Shown here: positions 25,562-35,271 of the stretch, piece by piece | Layout of the letters: the number at the start of each line of letters is the position of its first letter | How positions within the stretch are numbered: position 1 is the first letter of the stretch | Position numbers and translations under genes: made by a program | Source of the DNA: MTP4 sp9310u | GTDB taxonomy: Archaea; Halobacteriota; Methanosarcinia; Methanosarcinales; Methanosarcinaceae | Length of the DNA stretch: 64,000 nt | Reading direction: 5' to 3' | NCBI GenBank assembly: GCA_030627005.1 | Contig: DAOUSW010000003.1 | Location: 1 to 64,000 of the forward strand | Notes under the pieces: generated by a model | What the model was told of the DNA's origin: nothing | What the model saw: only the letters and a program-made list of their open reading frames with translations | Database searches by the model: none

Positions 25562-26422
25562 TTATTTTCTTTTGCGCTTTTCTTTTTCCTCGTATTCCTT
25601 TTCAAGTTCAAAAATTTCCCTGACCTTCAGGAGTTCCTTCTTGCTTCTTGAGTAGTGCACGAAAACCATCACAACCCCGAAGAGAAGGGCAACTATTGCC
25701 GCAAAGAAGTACAGAGGAGAAGACTCACGGTAATACTTCACCTGGATAGTCTGCTCCCTTTCATCCATTTCCGAGGCTATCCAGAGGAAGGTCTGCCTGC
25801 CCAGGTCATCCTCTTCCGAGGCATAAGGCTCGGGCCGGGGTATTCCGAAAACACGGTTGCCTGTTGCATAACCTTCCGGGATGACCACACGGATAAACTC
25901 CGAATCAGGCCTCATGATAGCGAGATTCTGGGTCCCCGGCATATTAAGGGTATAAGCAATAAAACCCGTTACATTTTCCTCGAAATCCAGGTTTATGACC
26001 TTCATATTGCGGCGGTTTTCCCTGGTAAGGGTATAATTGAGGTCCGAAAGCTCACTCCTCCCGGAAAGTTTCATGAAGGTTTCGGAGTCTGCCTCTGTTA
26101 CATTAGAAGGCTCTACAAGAAGTACGAGGTTTTCGATGGGCACTTCCTCGGGACTTCCGCCAAAGGATTCGGTGGGGAAAATCTCCAGCTTGCTGGCATC
26201 TATGACCATATGGACAACCCGGACTTCCGTAGTGTTTCCAAGGGGATAGTACGTGGTGGTATTTGCAGGAATTCCGGTCCCGCCTTCATCCACAAAAACT
26301 TCAAGTTCATAGGAAGAAGCGTTCCCCGGCTCATCAAGGACAATTTCTTCCGTTTCTTCGATACAGCCCGATACGAAGACCACCAGAAGGGCCAGGAGCA
26401 CAAACAAAGCTTTAGTTCTCAT
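25562..26422 (-). CDS. membrane-anchored lipoprotein, DUF5803-like
   Basis: The product has a lipoprotein signal ending LLVVFVSGC, an extracellular beta-rich domain of about 220 residues (conserved-looking GFIAYTLNMPGTQNLAIMRP and VIPEGYATGNRVFGIPRPEP), a single membrane helix near the C-terminus (YFFAAIVALLFGVVMVFV) and a highly charged cytoplasmic coil (KEYEEKEKRKRK). This layout matches my recollection of the DUF5803 family of haloarchaea and Methanosarcina; function unknown. The ATG at 26422 was preferred to an upstream TTG. It lies 82 bases downstream of nothing on its strand and reads toward the pilin gene. Confidence 0.7.
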   Translation of the reverse strand: MRTKALFVLLALLVVFVSGCIEETEEIVLDEPGNASSYELEVFVDEGGTGIPANTTTYYPLGNTTEVRVVHMVIDASKLEIFPTESFGGSPEEVPIENLVLLVEPSNVTEADSETFMKLSGRSELSDLNYTLTRENRRNMKVINLDFEENVTGFIAYTLNMPGTQNLAIMRPDSEFIRVVIPEGYATGNRVFGIPRPEPYASEEDDLGRQTFLWIASEMDEREQTIQVKYYRESSPLYFFAAIVALLFGVVMVFVHYSRSKKELLKVREIFELEKEYEEKEKRKRK

Positions 26423-26663
26423 TTTCACGGACAACTTCTCCCATTCAGTTTAGAGTGCGTATATTTTCAACTTGCGGCAATCTCCGGTTCCTCCGGAAAA
26501 GAGGACTTTGCAGGGCCAGGGTAAATGTCAGCTTTTATCCTATGCGTCCTCATCTTAATAAACAAAACGGATACCCGGCCTGAATGCGACGGCCTGAAAT
26601 GAACGGCAAAACAACTATCCGAACCCTCCGAAGTAGAAAAGATTACGGAAAAATCCGGAAAAC

Positions 26664-26921
26664 TCAGACCCCGGCATCTCCGCCGGAATCCAGATATCGT
26701 TCCACCATTGGCCAGTCTATCTTTTTAATATATTTGGCCTGAAGCTTTGAGACATAAAGGACGTTGCCTCCGAGAAGAATTTTCAGGTCAGAAGGCTTCG
26801 CAGAGACAGATCCAAGCGGCATCAACACCGGACCCTCAGGAGAAGTCGAGAGCCTGAAGTCCTGCCCGCTTTTCCGGACATACGCCCTGACTTTTTCATC
26901 AATTGCAAATCCCGGAATCAT
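26664..26921 (-). CDS. conserved hypothetical protein, 85 residues
   Basis: A small soluble protein with no family that I recognise. It begins MIPGFAIDEKVRAYVRKSGQ and has regular alternation of hydrophobic and charged residues, including a VLMPLGSVSAKPSDLKILLG stretch that looks like a folded beta unit. Codon use resembles neighbouring genes. It is divergent from srp19. The gap 26922-27199 holds a direct repeat GAAGGATTGGCTGAATT twice, about 38 bases apart. Confidence 0.6.
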   Translation of the reverse strand: MIPGFAIDEKVRAYVRKSGQDFRLSTSPEGPVLMPLGSVSAKPSDLKILLGGNVLYVSKLQAKYIKKIDWPMVERYLDSGGDAGV

Positions 26922-27199
26922 TTAAAACACCGGAGCAGAGATTGTCTGAAAAATATAAATAACTGAAGGTTGTGGGATTCCCGAAGAACCGGTTGAATTT
27001 ATCCCAACAGGACCCGGAAGGATTGGCTGAATTCAGTTTGTGCAAAGGGTTCAGAAGGATTGGCTGAATTAATTCCATGCACAGGATTCGGAAGGCCCAT
27101 TAAAATTCACACTTTACAGGGCAGCGGGTCCGCCTGCCCTCAGGGTATTTCCGGGGCAGTTTTAAATTTCATGAAAACAATCTAGAAAATAGATAGCAT

Positions 27200-27493
27200 A
27201 TGATGATGAAAGACAAGGGAAAACTTGTAATCTGGCCCGTATATATAGACCAGACCAGGTCCAGAAGCAACGGAAGAATCATCTCCCGGAAAAGTTCGGT
27301 AAAAGAGCCTCAGCTCAATGAAATAAAAGAGGCAGCCCTTGAACTGGGCCTTAACCCTGAAGTTGAACCTGAAAAAGCTTATCCCAAGGCCTGGTGGGAA
27401 GTGAGCGGCAGGGTGCTTGTAGACAACAAGGGCCCTAAATCCGTGATTGCAAAACAAATCTCGGCAGGCATAAAAAAGACTCGAACCAGGTAA
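27200..27493 (+). CDS. srp19: signal recognition particle 19 kDa protein
   Basis: A 97-residue SRP19. LVIWPVYIDQTRSRSNGR is the invariant RNA-binding start, GRIISRKSSVKEP carries the tetraloop contact, and KAYPKAWWEVSGRVLV is the second conserved block. It binds helices 6 and 8 of 7S RNA so that SRP54 can join. Three consecutive in-frame ATGs (27200, 27203, 27206) leave the exact start open by two residues. Confidence 0.96.
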   Translation: MMMKDKGKLVIWPVYIDQTRSRSNGRIISRKSSVKEPQLNEIKEAALELGLNPEVEPEKAYPKAWWEVSGRVLVDNKGPKSVIAKQISAGIKKTRTR

Positions 27494-27630
27494 AGCTCAA
27501 AAGTTTAGAGGCCCCGGCCCTTCCTCCGTTCCACATTACCTTTCAAAAAACTGTCAGGCCTGAAATGACCTTACAAAGTTTCCGGAAGGAAAAACAATGT
27601 TTATATCAGTTAGGAGTGAAAAAAACACTT

Positions 27631-27924
27631 ATGTCCGAAACCAATAAAAAAATATTGCCTGTAATAAATCCAACATCCAGTTCAAACCAGCACTCTCCGT
27701 CCAGGAAAACCCCCTCCAACCCTAACCATGAAATTCAGCTAGGGTGCGGATGTTGCTCTACGCCCTGCAAGGGTTGCGGTGGAGCCCTGGGAATAAAAAT
27801 CGGGTCCGAAAAAGACGTCGTATACCGAAACGTTGCCATCTACCTCTCAATTGCAGTTGTGATAATTCTTGGGACTTTTGTGGCGCAGAGAATTTTGACT
27901 GTGCTTTCAGCAGGGTTAACATAA
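27631..27924 (+). CDS. small cysteine-rich membrane protein
   Basis: A 97-residue protein: a Ser/Pro/Asn-rich N-terminal half, a compact cluster GCGCCSTPCKGCGG (six cysteines in 13 residues), then a single membrane helix (VAIYLSIAVVIILGTFVAQ). The start was set at MSETNKK because TAGGAGTG lies 12 bases upstream. The cluster resembles a metal or Fe-S site next to the membrane, but no family is recognised. It lies between srp19 and the RNase P gene, convergent with the latter. Confidence 0.72.
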   Translation: MSETNKKILPVINPTSSSNQHSPSRKTPSNPNHEIQLGCGCCSTPCKGCGGALGIKIGSEKDVVYRNVAIYLSIAVVIILGTFVAQRILTVLSAGLT

Positions 27925-27949
27925 CCTTTCCCGGCGCCTTTCCCTAAGG

Positions 27950-28318
27950 TCACGCATTCTCCCTGTCCTTACTGCTATTGCCTTTTTTTCGGGAAGGTTT
28001 CAACCCTTTATAGGGATATCGCATTTCCTTTCCGCAGCGTTCACAGGAGATTACGAGATACCCTCCCTTCAGCCGGTGGTGCGCATTGATCCCGGGAACG
28101 AGGAAAGCATAGCAGTGCTTGCAAATCCGGTGCTTTATTTCCCTGGGGATCCTCATCCGGTTTCGCATTGAGATGTTTCGGATAAGCTGAACGTAGCGTT
28201 CGCTTCGTTCGGGATGTTCCTCGAACTCCTTTTCCGCAAGCTCAAAGAGGCGCCACATGCGCTGGGTTGCAACGCTTCGGAGCATATTTTTCTGTTTTTT
28301 CCTGGGAATTCGCGACAT
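27950..28318 (-). CDS. rnp4: RNase P protein component 4 (Rpp21/Rpr2)
   Basis: A 122-residue zinc-ribbon protein. Two CxxC pairs (CKHCYAFLVPG and CERCGKEMRYPYKG) bind zinc, preceded by a helical region with RYVQLIRNISMRNRMRIP. This is the archaeal Rpp21 homologue, which with Rpp29 supports the specificity domain of RNase P RNA in tRNA 5' maturation. Length and layout are normal. Confidence 0.95.
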   Translation of the reverse strand: MSRIPRKKQKNMLRSVATQRMWRLFELAEKEFEEHPERSERYVQLIRNISMRNRMRIPREIKHRICKHCYAFLVPGINAHHRLKGGYLVISCERCGKEMRYPYKGLKPSRKKGNSSKDRENA

Positions 28319-28413
28319 GATGGGATAGATTCTGCAATTTATCTTATAACCCTTCTCTTTTGGCCTGAACCTCCCTTTAAGGTCCTGTGACCTGTTGCAG
28401 GAAAAAAGAAAAC

Positions 28414-29076
28414 TCAGGGATCGAAAATAATTACTTCGACATCGGGTTTCTTGCCTTTAACAAGGGCTTTAAACTTTTCCGGGTTTCCGGCCGTCCCCTC
28501 AAATTTCCCGTAGTGCATGGGGATTGCAACTTTCGGGGAGATGACCTCAACTGCCCTGGCAGCTTCCTCTTCATCCATGGTATAGGTCCCTCCTATGGGC
28601 AGCAGGACAACATCAGCCCTGATATCCTCCATCTCCGGGAAAAAGTCACAGTCCCCAGCATGATAGATGCGCAGCCCTTCAAGTTCGACAATGTACCCTA
28701 CCCCAAGTCCCCGCGGATGGTAAGGTTTGTCAGGATTGTAAGCAGGCACTACTTCGATCCTTGTCCCCTTGATCTCAAGCCCCTCAGCCAGGATATCGCC
28801 TTCGGCAATCCTCCTTGCATCCCCTTTGAAGTTCAGAGAACAGGCCTCAGGGACAAGGGTTGTGGAATCGGGCCTCCTGACCTTCCGGATATCATCAGGG
28901 CTGCAGTGGTCGAAGTGTTCATGGGTGATCAGGAGAATGTCAGCCTTTTCGTCAAACTCGGGCTCTTTTGCAAGCTCAAATGGATCGATGTAAATCCTTT
29001 TACCTTCCCCTTCCAGCAAAAAGCCGGCATGCCCGAGCCAGCTTATCTTCACGCCTCCGATTGTTACACTTTTCAT
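28414..29076 (-). CDS. metal-dependent hydrolase, metallo-beta-lactamase fold (UPF0173-like)
   Basis: A 220-residue protein. ISWLGHAGFLLEG, IYIDPF and ITHEHFDHCSP (HxHxDH zinc motif near 52-57) place it in the UlaG/UPF0173 branch of the metallo-beta-lactamase superfamily. YHAGDCDFFPEM, VLLPIGGTYTMD and AIPMHYGKF supply the remaining ligands. The physiological substrate is unknown. The gap downstream of its start to the TrmB gene end (29077-29409) is AT-rich and contains the duplicated TrmB 3' end. Confidence 0.9.
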   Translation of the reverse strand: MKSVTIGGVKISWLGHAGFLLEGEGKRIYIDPFELAKEPEFDEKADILLITHEHFDHCSPDDIRKVRRPDSTTLVPEACSLNFKGDARRIAEGDILAEGLEIKGTRIEVVPAYNPDKPYHPRGLGVGYIVELEGLRIYHAGDCDFFPEMEDIRADVVLLPIGGTYTMDEEEAARAVEVISPKVAIPMHYGKFEGTAGNPEKFKALVKGKKPDVEVIIFDP

Positions 29077-29340
29077 AGAATTAAACCTCCCAGGGTTTTT
29101 TTGTAATAGAGAAACGAAATTTAATCAAAATCCTGCAAAACTGCCAGGACTGATAAAAGTGGAATCTAATTAAGATCAGAACCCAATATATAAAATAGGG
29201 ACAGATAAACGACAGATCAGAAGTATATATTCAAACAAAAATGGACAAATTGAGAAGACATACCGATATATTTAGAAGAGTTTAGGATGAAATAAACTAA
29301 ACCTTCTGCAGTAATCACAAGTAGTAATCATTCCACAATC

Positions 29341-29448
29341 CCTGCAGCACTTTATAGATTGAGATCTATTATAGAACGCCTTCATCATATGTAGCGTCCC
29401 TGCAGCACTTTATAGATGGGTACCTATTGTAAAACCGCCTTCAACAAG
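29341..29448. repeat. duplicated 3' end of the TrmB-like gene
   Basis: CCCTGCAGCACTTTATAGAT occurs at about 29340 and again at about 29398. Each is followed by a related stretch (CTATTRTARAAC then GCCTTCA). The second copy spans the stop codon of the regulator gene at 29410; the first is an extra, diverged copy 58 bases downstream of it in gene direction. Confidence 0.75.
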
Positions 29449-30183
29449 CCAGTTATAAATCAACTTCTGCAGGTGGCAGACCACAGGCAGCCTGATTACC
29501 ACCGCCTCCCTCTGGTCTCCGGCCGTGTGGACAGCTATGGACTCCTTTCCATCCGCAATAATGAAGCAGTCTTCAGTGTACTGGACTCCATCAATGAACA
29601 GGTTCCGGACAAAGTCCCCGAACTCTTTACCGGTCTCCTTGAAGTCGAAGGGCATTTCTCGGAACTTTTTAAGATCATCTACAATGAGAATTAGCCGGCA
29701 GTTTTTTTCCAGCTTTTTCAGGTCTGATTCAAACTCGCCCAAAAATTCCGGGTTGGTAGAGAAAACTATCAGTTCATCCCTGACATTATCGAGGATCTCA
29801 CGGACCCTTTTTCGGATACCCCATTCGCTCTGGATGCACCAGACAGGAGAAGACCTGGGAATTTCGTAACTCAACTCGTTAAGCTGATCCAGAGCCTCGA
29901 TGGCACAGGTGAAAAGATCGTCCTTGATCCTGCCAATTACATGTTTCGGATCGACCGCCCTGAAATAAACAGGCGAACCCTGCCGAACTTCCACAAAACC
30001 TTTCCTGGACAGTGTTTTGAGGATATCATAAACCTTAGCCCTGGGCACTCCTGTCAGTCCATGGACTTCCCTTGCGGTGGCTTCTTTCAAACTTACCAGC
30101 CCGGCATAGGTCTTACCCTCATTTTCGGTAAGCCCCAGCTTCTCAAGATTGCGGACAAGCCCCGGATTTATCGCAGGATACAT
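29410..30183 (-). CDS. TrmB-family transcriptional regulator
   Basis: A 257-residue protein. The N-terminal winged helix (LGLTENEGKTYAGLVSLKEA, then TAREVHGLTGVPRAKVYDIL, then GFVEVRQGSPVYFRAV) is the TrmB DNA-binding domain. The C-terminal half has the phospholipase D-like ligand/regulatory domain of the family (ELIVFSTNPEFLGEF, LILIVDDLKKF). Methanosarcina uses TrmB-type proteins to control energy metabolism genes; this target is unknown. The divergent neighbour is the MMPL exporter gene, 240 bases away. A three-base insertion-free ATG follows GGGGT. Confidence 0.9.
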   Translation of the reverse strand: MYPAINPGLVRNLEKLGLTENEGKTYAGLVSLKEATAREVHGLTGVPRAKVYDILKTLSRKGFVEVRQGSPVYFRAVDPKHVIGRIKDDLFTCAIEALDQLNELSYEIPRSSPVWCIQSEWGIRKRVREILDNVRDELIVFSTNPEFLGEFESDLKKLEKNCRLILIVDDLKKFREMPFDFKETGKEFGDFVRNLFIDGVQYTEDCFIIADGKESIAVHTAGDQREAVVIRLPVVCHLQKLIYNWLVEGGFTIGTHL

Positions 30184-30421
30184 TTGTTACCCCTAAAGTA
30201 ACAATAGATTTAAATCTTTTCTTTCAATATACCCTCAATGTAGAGAGAACAGTATCAAGTAATTATATAAATGAATAGAAAATAGATTAATCAGATACAA
30301 ATGTTTACAGATTTAAGCTTAAAAACCAGGGTTTACATTACTGGCCCCTGCGCCTCAAAAAGCGAGACCCAGCTTCAGAACCTGTTTATGCTCGAGACAA
30401 TCGAAATGAGGGGAATTCGCC

Positions 30422-32775
30422 ATTAAGAACATTTTTGAAAAACTAGGAATTTTTATCCAGAATAACCGTCTGACCATACTCCTGGTCTTTTTCCTTTTCG
30501 TAATCATAGCAATGCAGGGCGCACAGAAAATCGAAATGGCATCCGGCACCGAAACCTTTGTCGGGAAAGACTCACGAATGTATCAGGATTTCGACCATCT
30601 TTTCCTGAACATTTTCCAGACAGAGTCCATTGTGGTTATGGTGGAGGGAAATGAGGTAAAAACGGCGGAACTTATGAAAGCTGTGGACCGACTCGAACAC
30701 CAGCTCCAGTCCACGGAAGGCGTCATCGAGACCATGAGTCCTGCATCGATTATCAAAGGCATAAATTACCAGATGACCGGCAGATACGTGATCCCGGACA
30801 CCGATGAAGAAATTGAGGCCATAATCGACGGCAACCCGGACACTTTTGAGATGCTTACCCCTGACGATACGCACATGCTCATCTCGGTGGTAATGGCGGG
30901 TTCAACCACGGAAGCAAAACAGAAAGAGATCCTGTACGCAACCGAAGAAGCAATCACATTTTCGGAATTCCCCCCCCCTCATACGGGATCACATTAACAG
31001 GTGACCCGGCGTTCCAGATTTCAATGAACGATGAAATGAATTCAAGCATGGGCCCTCTTCTCGGGATTTCTGCCTTTTTTATGCTCATTGTGCTAAACCT
31101 TGTTTTCCGGCACGTCCGCTGGAGACTCCTGCCCTTACCTATTGTCCTGATTGGAATAATATTCACTTTTGGGGCTATGGGATACTTTTGAATTCCCCTC
31201 TCCATGGTTTCCATGGCCGCTTTCCCGGTGTTGATAGGGCTTGGCATAGATTATGCCATCCAGTTTCATAACAGAATAGAAGAAGAACTGCAGGAAAACA
31301 AAAACAAAACCCACGCAATTGTGGCTACCGTAAAAAATACAGGCCCTGCGGTCCTTGTCGCCCTTGGGATGACAGCTCTTGGCTTTGTGTCCCTGTTCAC
31401 CTCCTCAGTTCCCATGATAAGGGATTTTGGAAAACTCCTCCTGATAGGGATAATCATGTGTTATCTCGCGGCCATATTTGTAGGCATCATTACAATATCC
31501 CTCTTTGACGGAGTTTCGGAAAATAACCTGTTCGGGAAAATGAAAAGCAAAATCAGATCTGGCCGGGCAAAAACAGGGGAAACCCTGGAAGGGCATGCAA
31601 AAACCCAGAAAGTTGAAAATGGCCTGAACAAACTTACCGACTTTACAATAAAATACGACGTGATTGTGCTCGGGATTGCAGCCCTTCTCTGTCTCGGAGG
31701 CATTTATGCCGACCAGTCCGTGGGCATCCAGACGGACGTTACAACCTTTGTCCCCCAGGACATGCCCGCACTTGTCGACCTGGAACATATGGGCGATATA
31801 ATGGGCGGGGACGACCAGCTGAACATCATTATAAAGGTAAAAGATACTGCCAACCCCGAGACCCTGAAGTGGATCGACGAGTTCAGCGAACATGAGGTGG
31901 ACGGAAGAGGACATATATACAGTGCATCAAGCATCGTACCCCTCGTAAAAGAGCTAAACGGCGGTACGATTCCGGACAGTTCGCAGGAAATTGAGGCAAT
32001 CTACGAAGAAATCCCGGACTACCAGAAAGACCGCTACATGTACGGGGAAAATATGCTTCTCCTGAACTTTAACATCGGAAACGCCGTTTCTGACATAAAA
32101 GTAACAGGGATCAAAGAGCTGACCAACATTGTAAGAGAGGATATCCGGTGGATGGAGGCGCCCCCCGGCACATCTATCACGATTACGGGAAACAACGTGG
32201 TCTTTATAGAGGTCATAACCGCGCTTACAAGCGGCAGGGTGCAGATGACTTTCCTCGGGCTTTCCCTGGTCCTTGCCGGGCTTTTCATAGTCTACCGGGA
32301 CTGGCTAAAGGCCCTGACTCCGGTCATTCCCATGTTTATCGTGATTGGCTGGTCTGGAGGGGTTATGGACTACCTGAACCTTGACTACAACCCCATGACT
32401 GCAACCCTCGGGGCTCTGATCCTGGGGGTCGGGTCCGAGTACGCAATTCTCATGATGGAGCGCTACTTCGAAGAGAAAGAAGCGGGTGCAAGCCCAATAG
32501 AAGCTATCCATAAAGCAAGCACGAAAATAGGGACTGCAATTATTGCCTCCGGGGCCACAACGGTCTTCGGTTTCTCGGCCCTGATCGCCTCCCCGTTTGG
32601 CATGATAAGTGACTTCGGGATCGTGACGGTCATCGATGTCCTGCTTGCCCTAATCGCTACATTTGTAGTATTCCCGCCCCTGATCGTCGTCCTGGACACC
32701 TGGCGGGATAAAAGAAGAGGCGCACAAACAATACAAAACCAACCCAACAAACAAGTTCGAGGGGCTGATATCTAA
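30422..32775 (+). pseudogene. MMPL/RND-family exporter, disrupted by several lesions
   Basis: The sequence encodes nearly all of an MMPL-type exporter of about 780 residues with two six-helix membrane halves (FPVLIGLGIDYAIQFHNRIE in the first, LILGVGSEYAILMMERYFEE in the second) and two extracellular loops. Three lesions are visible. The expected start, 8 bases after GAGGGG, is ATT rather than ATG (30422). A run of nine C at 30970-30978 puts the frame out by one; adding one C rejoins EFPPP to YGITLTGDPAFQ. A TGA at 31189-31191 follows GAMGYF, where the frame resumes IPLSMVSMAAFP. The ATG at 31204 would give only the C-terminal two thirds. Two COG1361-type genes follow immediately and look intact. 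Pseudogene or multiple sequence errors. Confidence 0.85.
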
Positions 32776-33920
32776 TGAAAGAGCCCGGAAATCAAGCTAC
32801 ACAGAAGATAATAAAAACATTCGCTATAATCGCAGTACTCTTTGCAGTTATCTCAATAACCGCAGCCCCGGCCCTTGGAAACAATGACGATGATGACGAA
32901 GTGAACTTTATCATTCCTGAGTACGGGTACACCGTGGACTACTACCGGAGCTATGGAGAGCCTATCATCCAGGCATCTATTGTCGGAGACCCCGAATTCA
33001 AGAGAGGGGAGATTGCAGGCCTTCAGGTAAAAATAGTGAACAAGGGGTATATAGAAGGTTTCAAACGGCTGAATGGAAACCAGGGAGGAGACAACTCCAC
33101 TGAGGAACTGCTTGCAGTGGCAGAGCTGGAAGAAGAAGAAGAATGCACAACTACAAAAAACCTCAAAGCCACCCTTGTCTCGGAAACGGAGTATATGGAT
33201 GTTGATTCCGCAACCAGTGTACAGAGTGTGGAAGAGATTGAAACCGGGCACACGGAAACTCTCCGGTTCACTATAAAAATCGATGGAGACACGCCTGCAG
33301 GAAACTACGAACTCCTCCTACCCGTAAGCTACGAGTACCAGGCAAATGTAAGGACAGTAACTCCTGCAGTAATTAACCTTGGTCTGACAGATACGGAATT
33401 CACAAGAGAATATAAAACAAAAAACACAGTCCTCAGCTTACCAATCTCTATTGAGAGCGAACCGAAATTTGAGGTGACGGAAGTTTCCGGGAACCTTAAA
33501 CAGGGAGAAACAAAAGTCGTTGAGGTAACCTACACAAACACCAGGGAAATCACAGCTGAAGATGCTATGGCCCGCATTATAGTCATGAGCCCCCTGAGCA
33601 CGGAGAAGTCCATAGTCAGGCTCGGGGACATCGGACCCGGAGAAAGCAAGACCGCCCTGTTTGAAATTTCAGCAGACCAGGAAGCAGTTGTGAAAAAATA
33701 CGGGATTGACAGTGAAATAAAGTACATTGACGAAGAAGGAGAAACCTCCTTTTCAAAAAACCTGAAAGTAAATGTGCCCCTTGAAGCATCCGAGAAAAAA
33801 ATCAGCATAACGGGCATAGCAATCATACTGATAATCCTTATCGCTCTATACCAGATCATAAACATGCACCGGAAAAGGAATCAAAATAATGAGAATTCGT
33901 CAGGTGATGATAATGAATAA
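32775..33920 (+). CDS. COG1361-type surface protein with Ig-like repeats, membrane anchored
   Basis: A 381-residue exported protein: signal peptide ending PALGN, a poly-Asp stretch, then two S-layer/NEW3-type beta domains. The first includes YRSYGEPIIQASIVGDPEFK and an acidic insertion; the second starts EPKFEVTEVSGNLKQGETK and contains the LGDIGPGESKTALFEI turn typical of this family. A membrane helix (IAIILIILIALYQIINM) and basic tail close it. ATG follows GAGGGG and overlaps the last base of the exporter frame. Its role is probably as a surface or accessory component of the neighbouring exporter; that is inference from linkage. Confidence 0.82.
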   Translation: MKEPGNQATQKIIKTFAIIAVLFAVISITAAPALGNNDDDDEVNFIIPEYGYTVDYYRSYGEPIIQASIVGDPEFKRGEIAGLQVKIVNKGYIEGFKRLNGNQGGDNSTEELLAVAELEEEEECTTTKNLKATLVSETEYMDVDSATSVQSVEEIETGHTETLRFTIKIDGDTPAGNYELLLPVSYEYQANVRTVTPAVINLGLTDTEFTREYKTKNTVLSLPISIESEPKFEVTEVSGNLKQGETKVVEVTYTNTREITAEDAMARIIVMSPLSTEKSIVRLGDIGPGESKTALFEISADQEAVVKKYGIDSEIKYIDEEGETSFSKNLKVNVPLEASEKKISITGIAIILIILIALYQIINMHRKRNQNNENSSGDDNE

Positions 33921-34971
33921 AAAAGGAATTTTTGCTGCAGCCACTGTCCTTCTGATCCTGGGCCTTGCAGCCCTGCCCGCACAAGCAGCCTTACCCGAAA
34001 ATTTTGATATCAGTAGCAATTACTATACCGTCTACGGAGGTCCGGACCTCAGCGCCACCCTGCTCGGGGACAACGAATATTCAAGGGGAGACACGGTGAC
34101 CCTCAACATCGAGATGATGAACAAGGGTGCAATTTCCGGCTTCAAATCTGAAGACGAAGCAGACATAGGGGACTACGAAGACCAGGTGCTCCAGCAGACG
34201 GAAATGCAATACGAAGCCCAGACCGTGACCGCGATTGGCATCCTTGCAACCCTCAAGTCCGACGACCCGAACATCAAGGTAAAATCCGGGTCTCAGGAAG
34301 CAGGCACCCTCAAACAGGGGAAGGACAGCTCAAGCCCCACAAAGTTCACTATAGAAATCAATAAGAACGCATCTGCCGGAACGTATCCCTTAACCCTTGA
34401 GCTTTCATACAAATACCAGAATAACGTGCAGGTGGGCGGAGATGAATATGACAGCACTACAGGCCTGGTAACAAACCACGAGGTTGGAATCTGGTACGAA
34501 AACAAGACCCAGACCCAGACCCTGGAAGTAAAGGTCAAAAAAGAACCCTACTTCGAAGTAACGGAAGTGAAAGGGGACCTCTACCCCGAAGAGGGCGGTA
34601 TGCTCTACGTCACCTATAAAAACACAGGAGAAGAACCTGCAAAGGATGCCACCGTAAGAGTCAGCGCAGGCGATCCTTTCAGTACCACGGACGACCAGGC
34701 CTACCTGGGAACCCTGAACCCGGGAGAAAGCTCAGTTGCCGTCTTTGACATGGACGTGGACGAAGACGCAACCCCAAAGCCCTACTCCTTGAACAGCGAG
34801 ATCCTTTACGAAGACACCGACGGACATGACCAGACCTCGGACAGCGTCAAGATCAACACGGAAGTCCTGTCCGCAGAAAAAAGCCTTCCCGGATACCAGA
34901 TTGGTGCAGGAATAGGTTTCATGGCTCTTGCAGCCTGTTTCGTCCTATACAGGAAAAGACAGCAGGAATAA
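33913..34971 (+). CDS. second COG1361-type surface protein, membrane anchored
   Basis: A 352-residue protein, paralogous in layout to the preceding one: signal peptide ending LPAQAA, a first domain with YYTVYGGPDLSATLLGDNEY, a second starting EPYFEVTEVKGDLYPEEGG with TLNPGESSVAVFDM, and a C-terminal LPGYQIGAGIGFMALA helix followed by YRKRQQE. The tail resembles a PGF-type sorting signal with Tyr for Phe. The ATG overlaps the end of the previous gene and follows CAGGTGAT. Together with the exporter remnant the three genes look like one transcription unit. Confidence 0.82.
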   Translation: MNKKGIFAAATVLLILGLAALPAQAALPENFDISSNYYTVYGGPDLSATLLGDNEYSRGDTVTLNIEMMNKGAISGFKSEDEADIGDYEDQVLQQTEMQYEAQTVTAIGILATLKSDDPNIKVKSGSQEAGTLKQGKDSSSPTKFTIEINKNASAGTYPLTLELSYKYQNNVQVGGDEYDSTTGLVTNHEVGIWYENKTQTQTLEVKVKKEPYFEVTEVKGDLYPEEGGMLYVTYKNTGEEPAKDATVRVSAGDPFSTTDDQAYLGTLNPGESSVAVFDMDVDEDATPKPYSLNSEILYEDTDGHDQTSDSVKINTEVLSAEKSLPGYQIGAGIGFMALAACFVLYRKRQQE

Positions 34972-35200
34972 AGTTAAGGCCTGATGAAAGGCAAGCCCTG
35001 GAACAGAAAGGACTCAAACGGGAAAGGCTCAAAAAGCCAGATCTAAAAAACCCGACGTAACCATACTGCTTGAGGACTTAACTCAACCAGGAATGGTTAC
35101 ACTTTTTTTGTAACACATCTTCTTCTGTATCATCAGGATCTGATTGATTTATCTAATGGAGTAAAACAATTGATCGATCTGATTGATGGACAGATTGAAT

Positions 35201-35227
35201 AAGAAGAAGAAGAAGAAGAAGAAGAAG
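35201..35227. repeat. AAG trinucleotide repeat
   Basis: Nine consecutive AAG units in the convergent gap between the COG1361 gene and modE. The same gap has an inverted repeat GTTACA ... TGTAAC around a T run (35096-35114), which may terminate transcription. Confidence 0.9.
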
Positions 35228-35271
35228 GGTAAAACTGTTTATTTACCGGATATTAAAAAAGGATTATTTTC

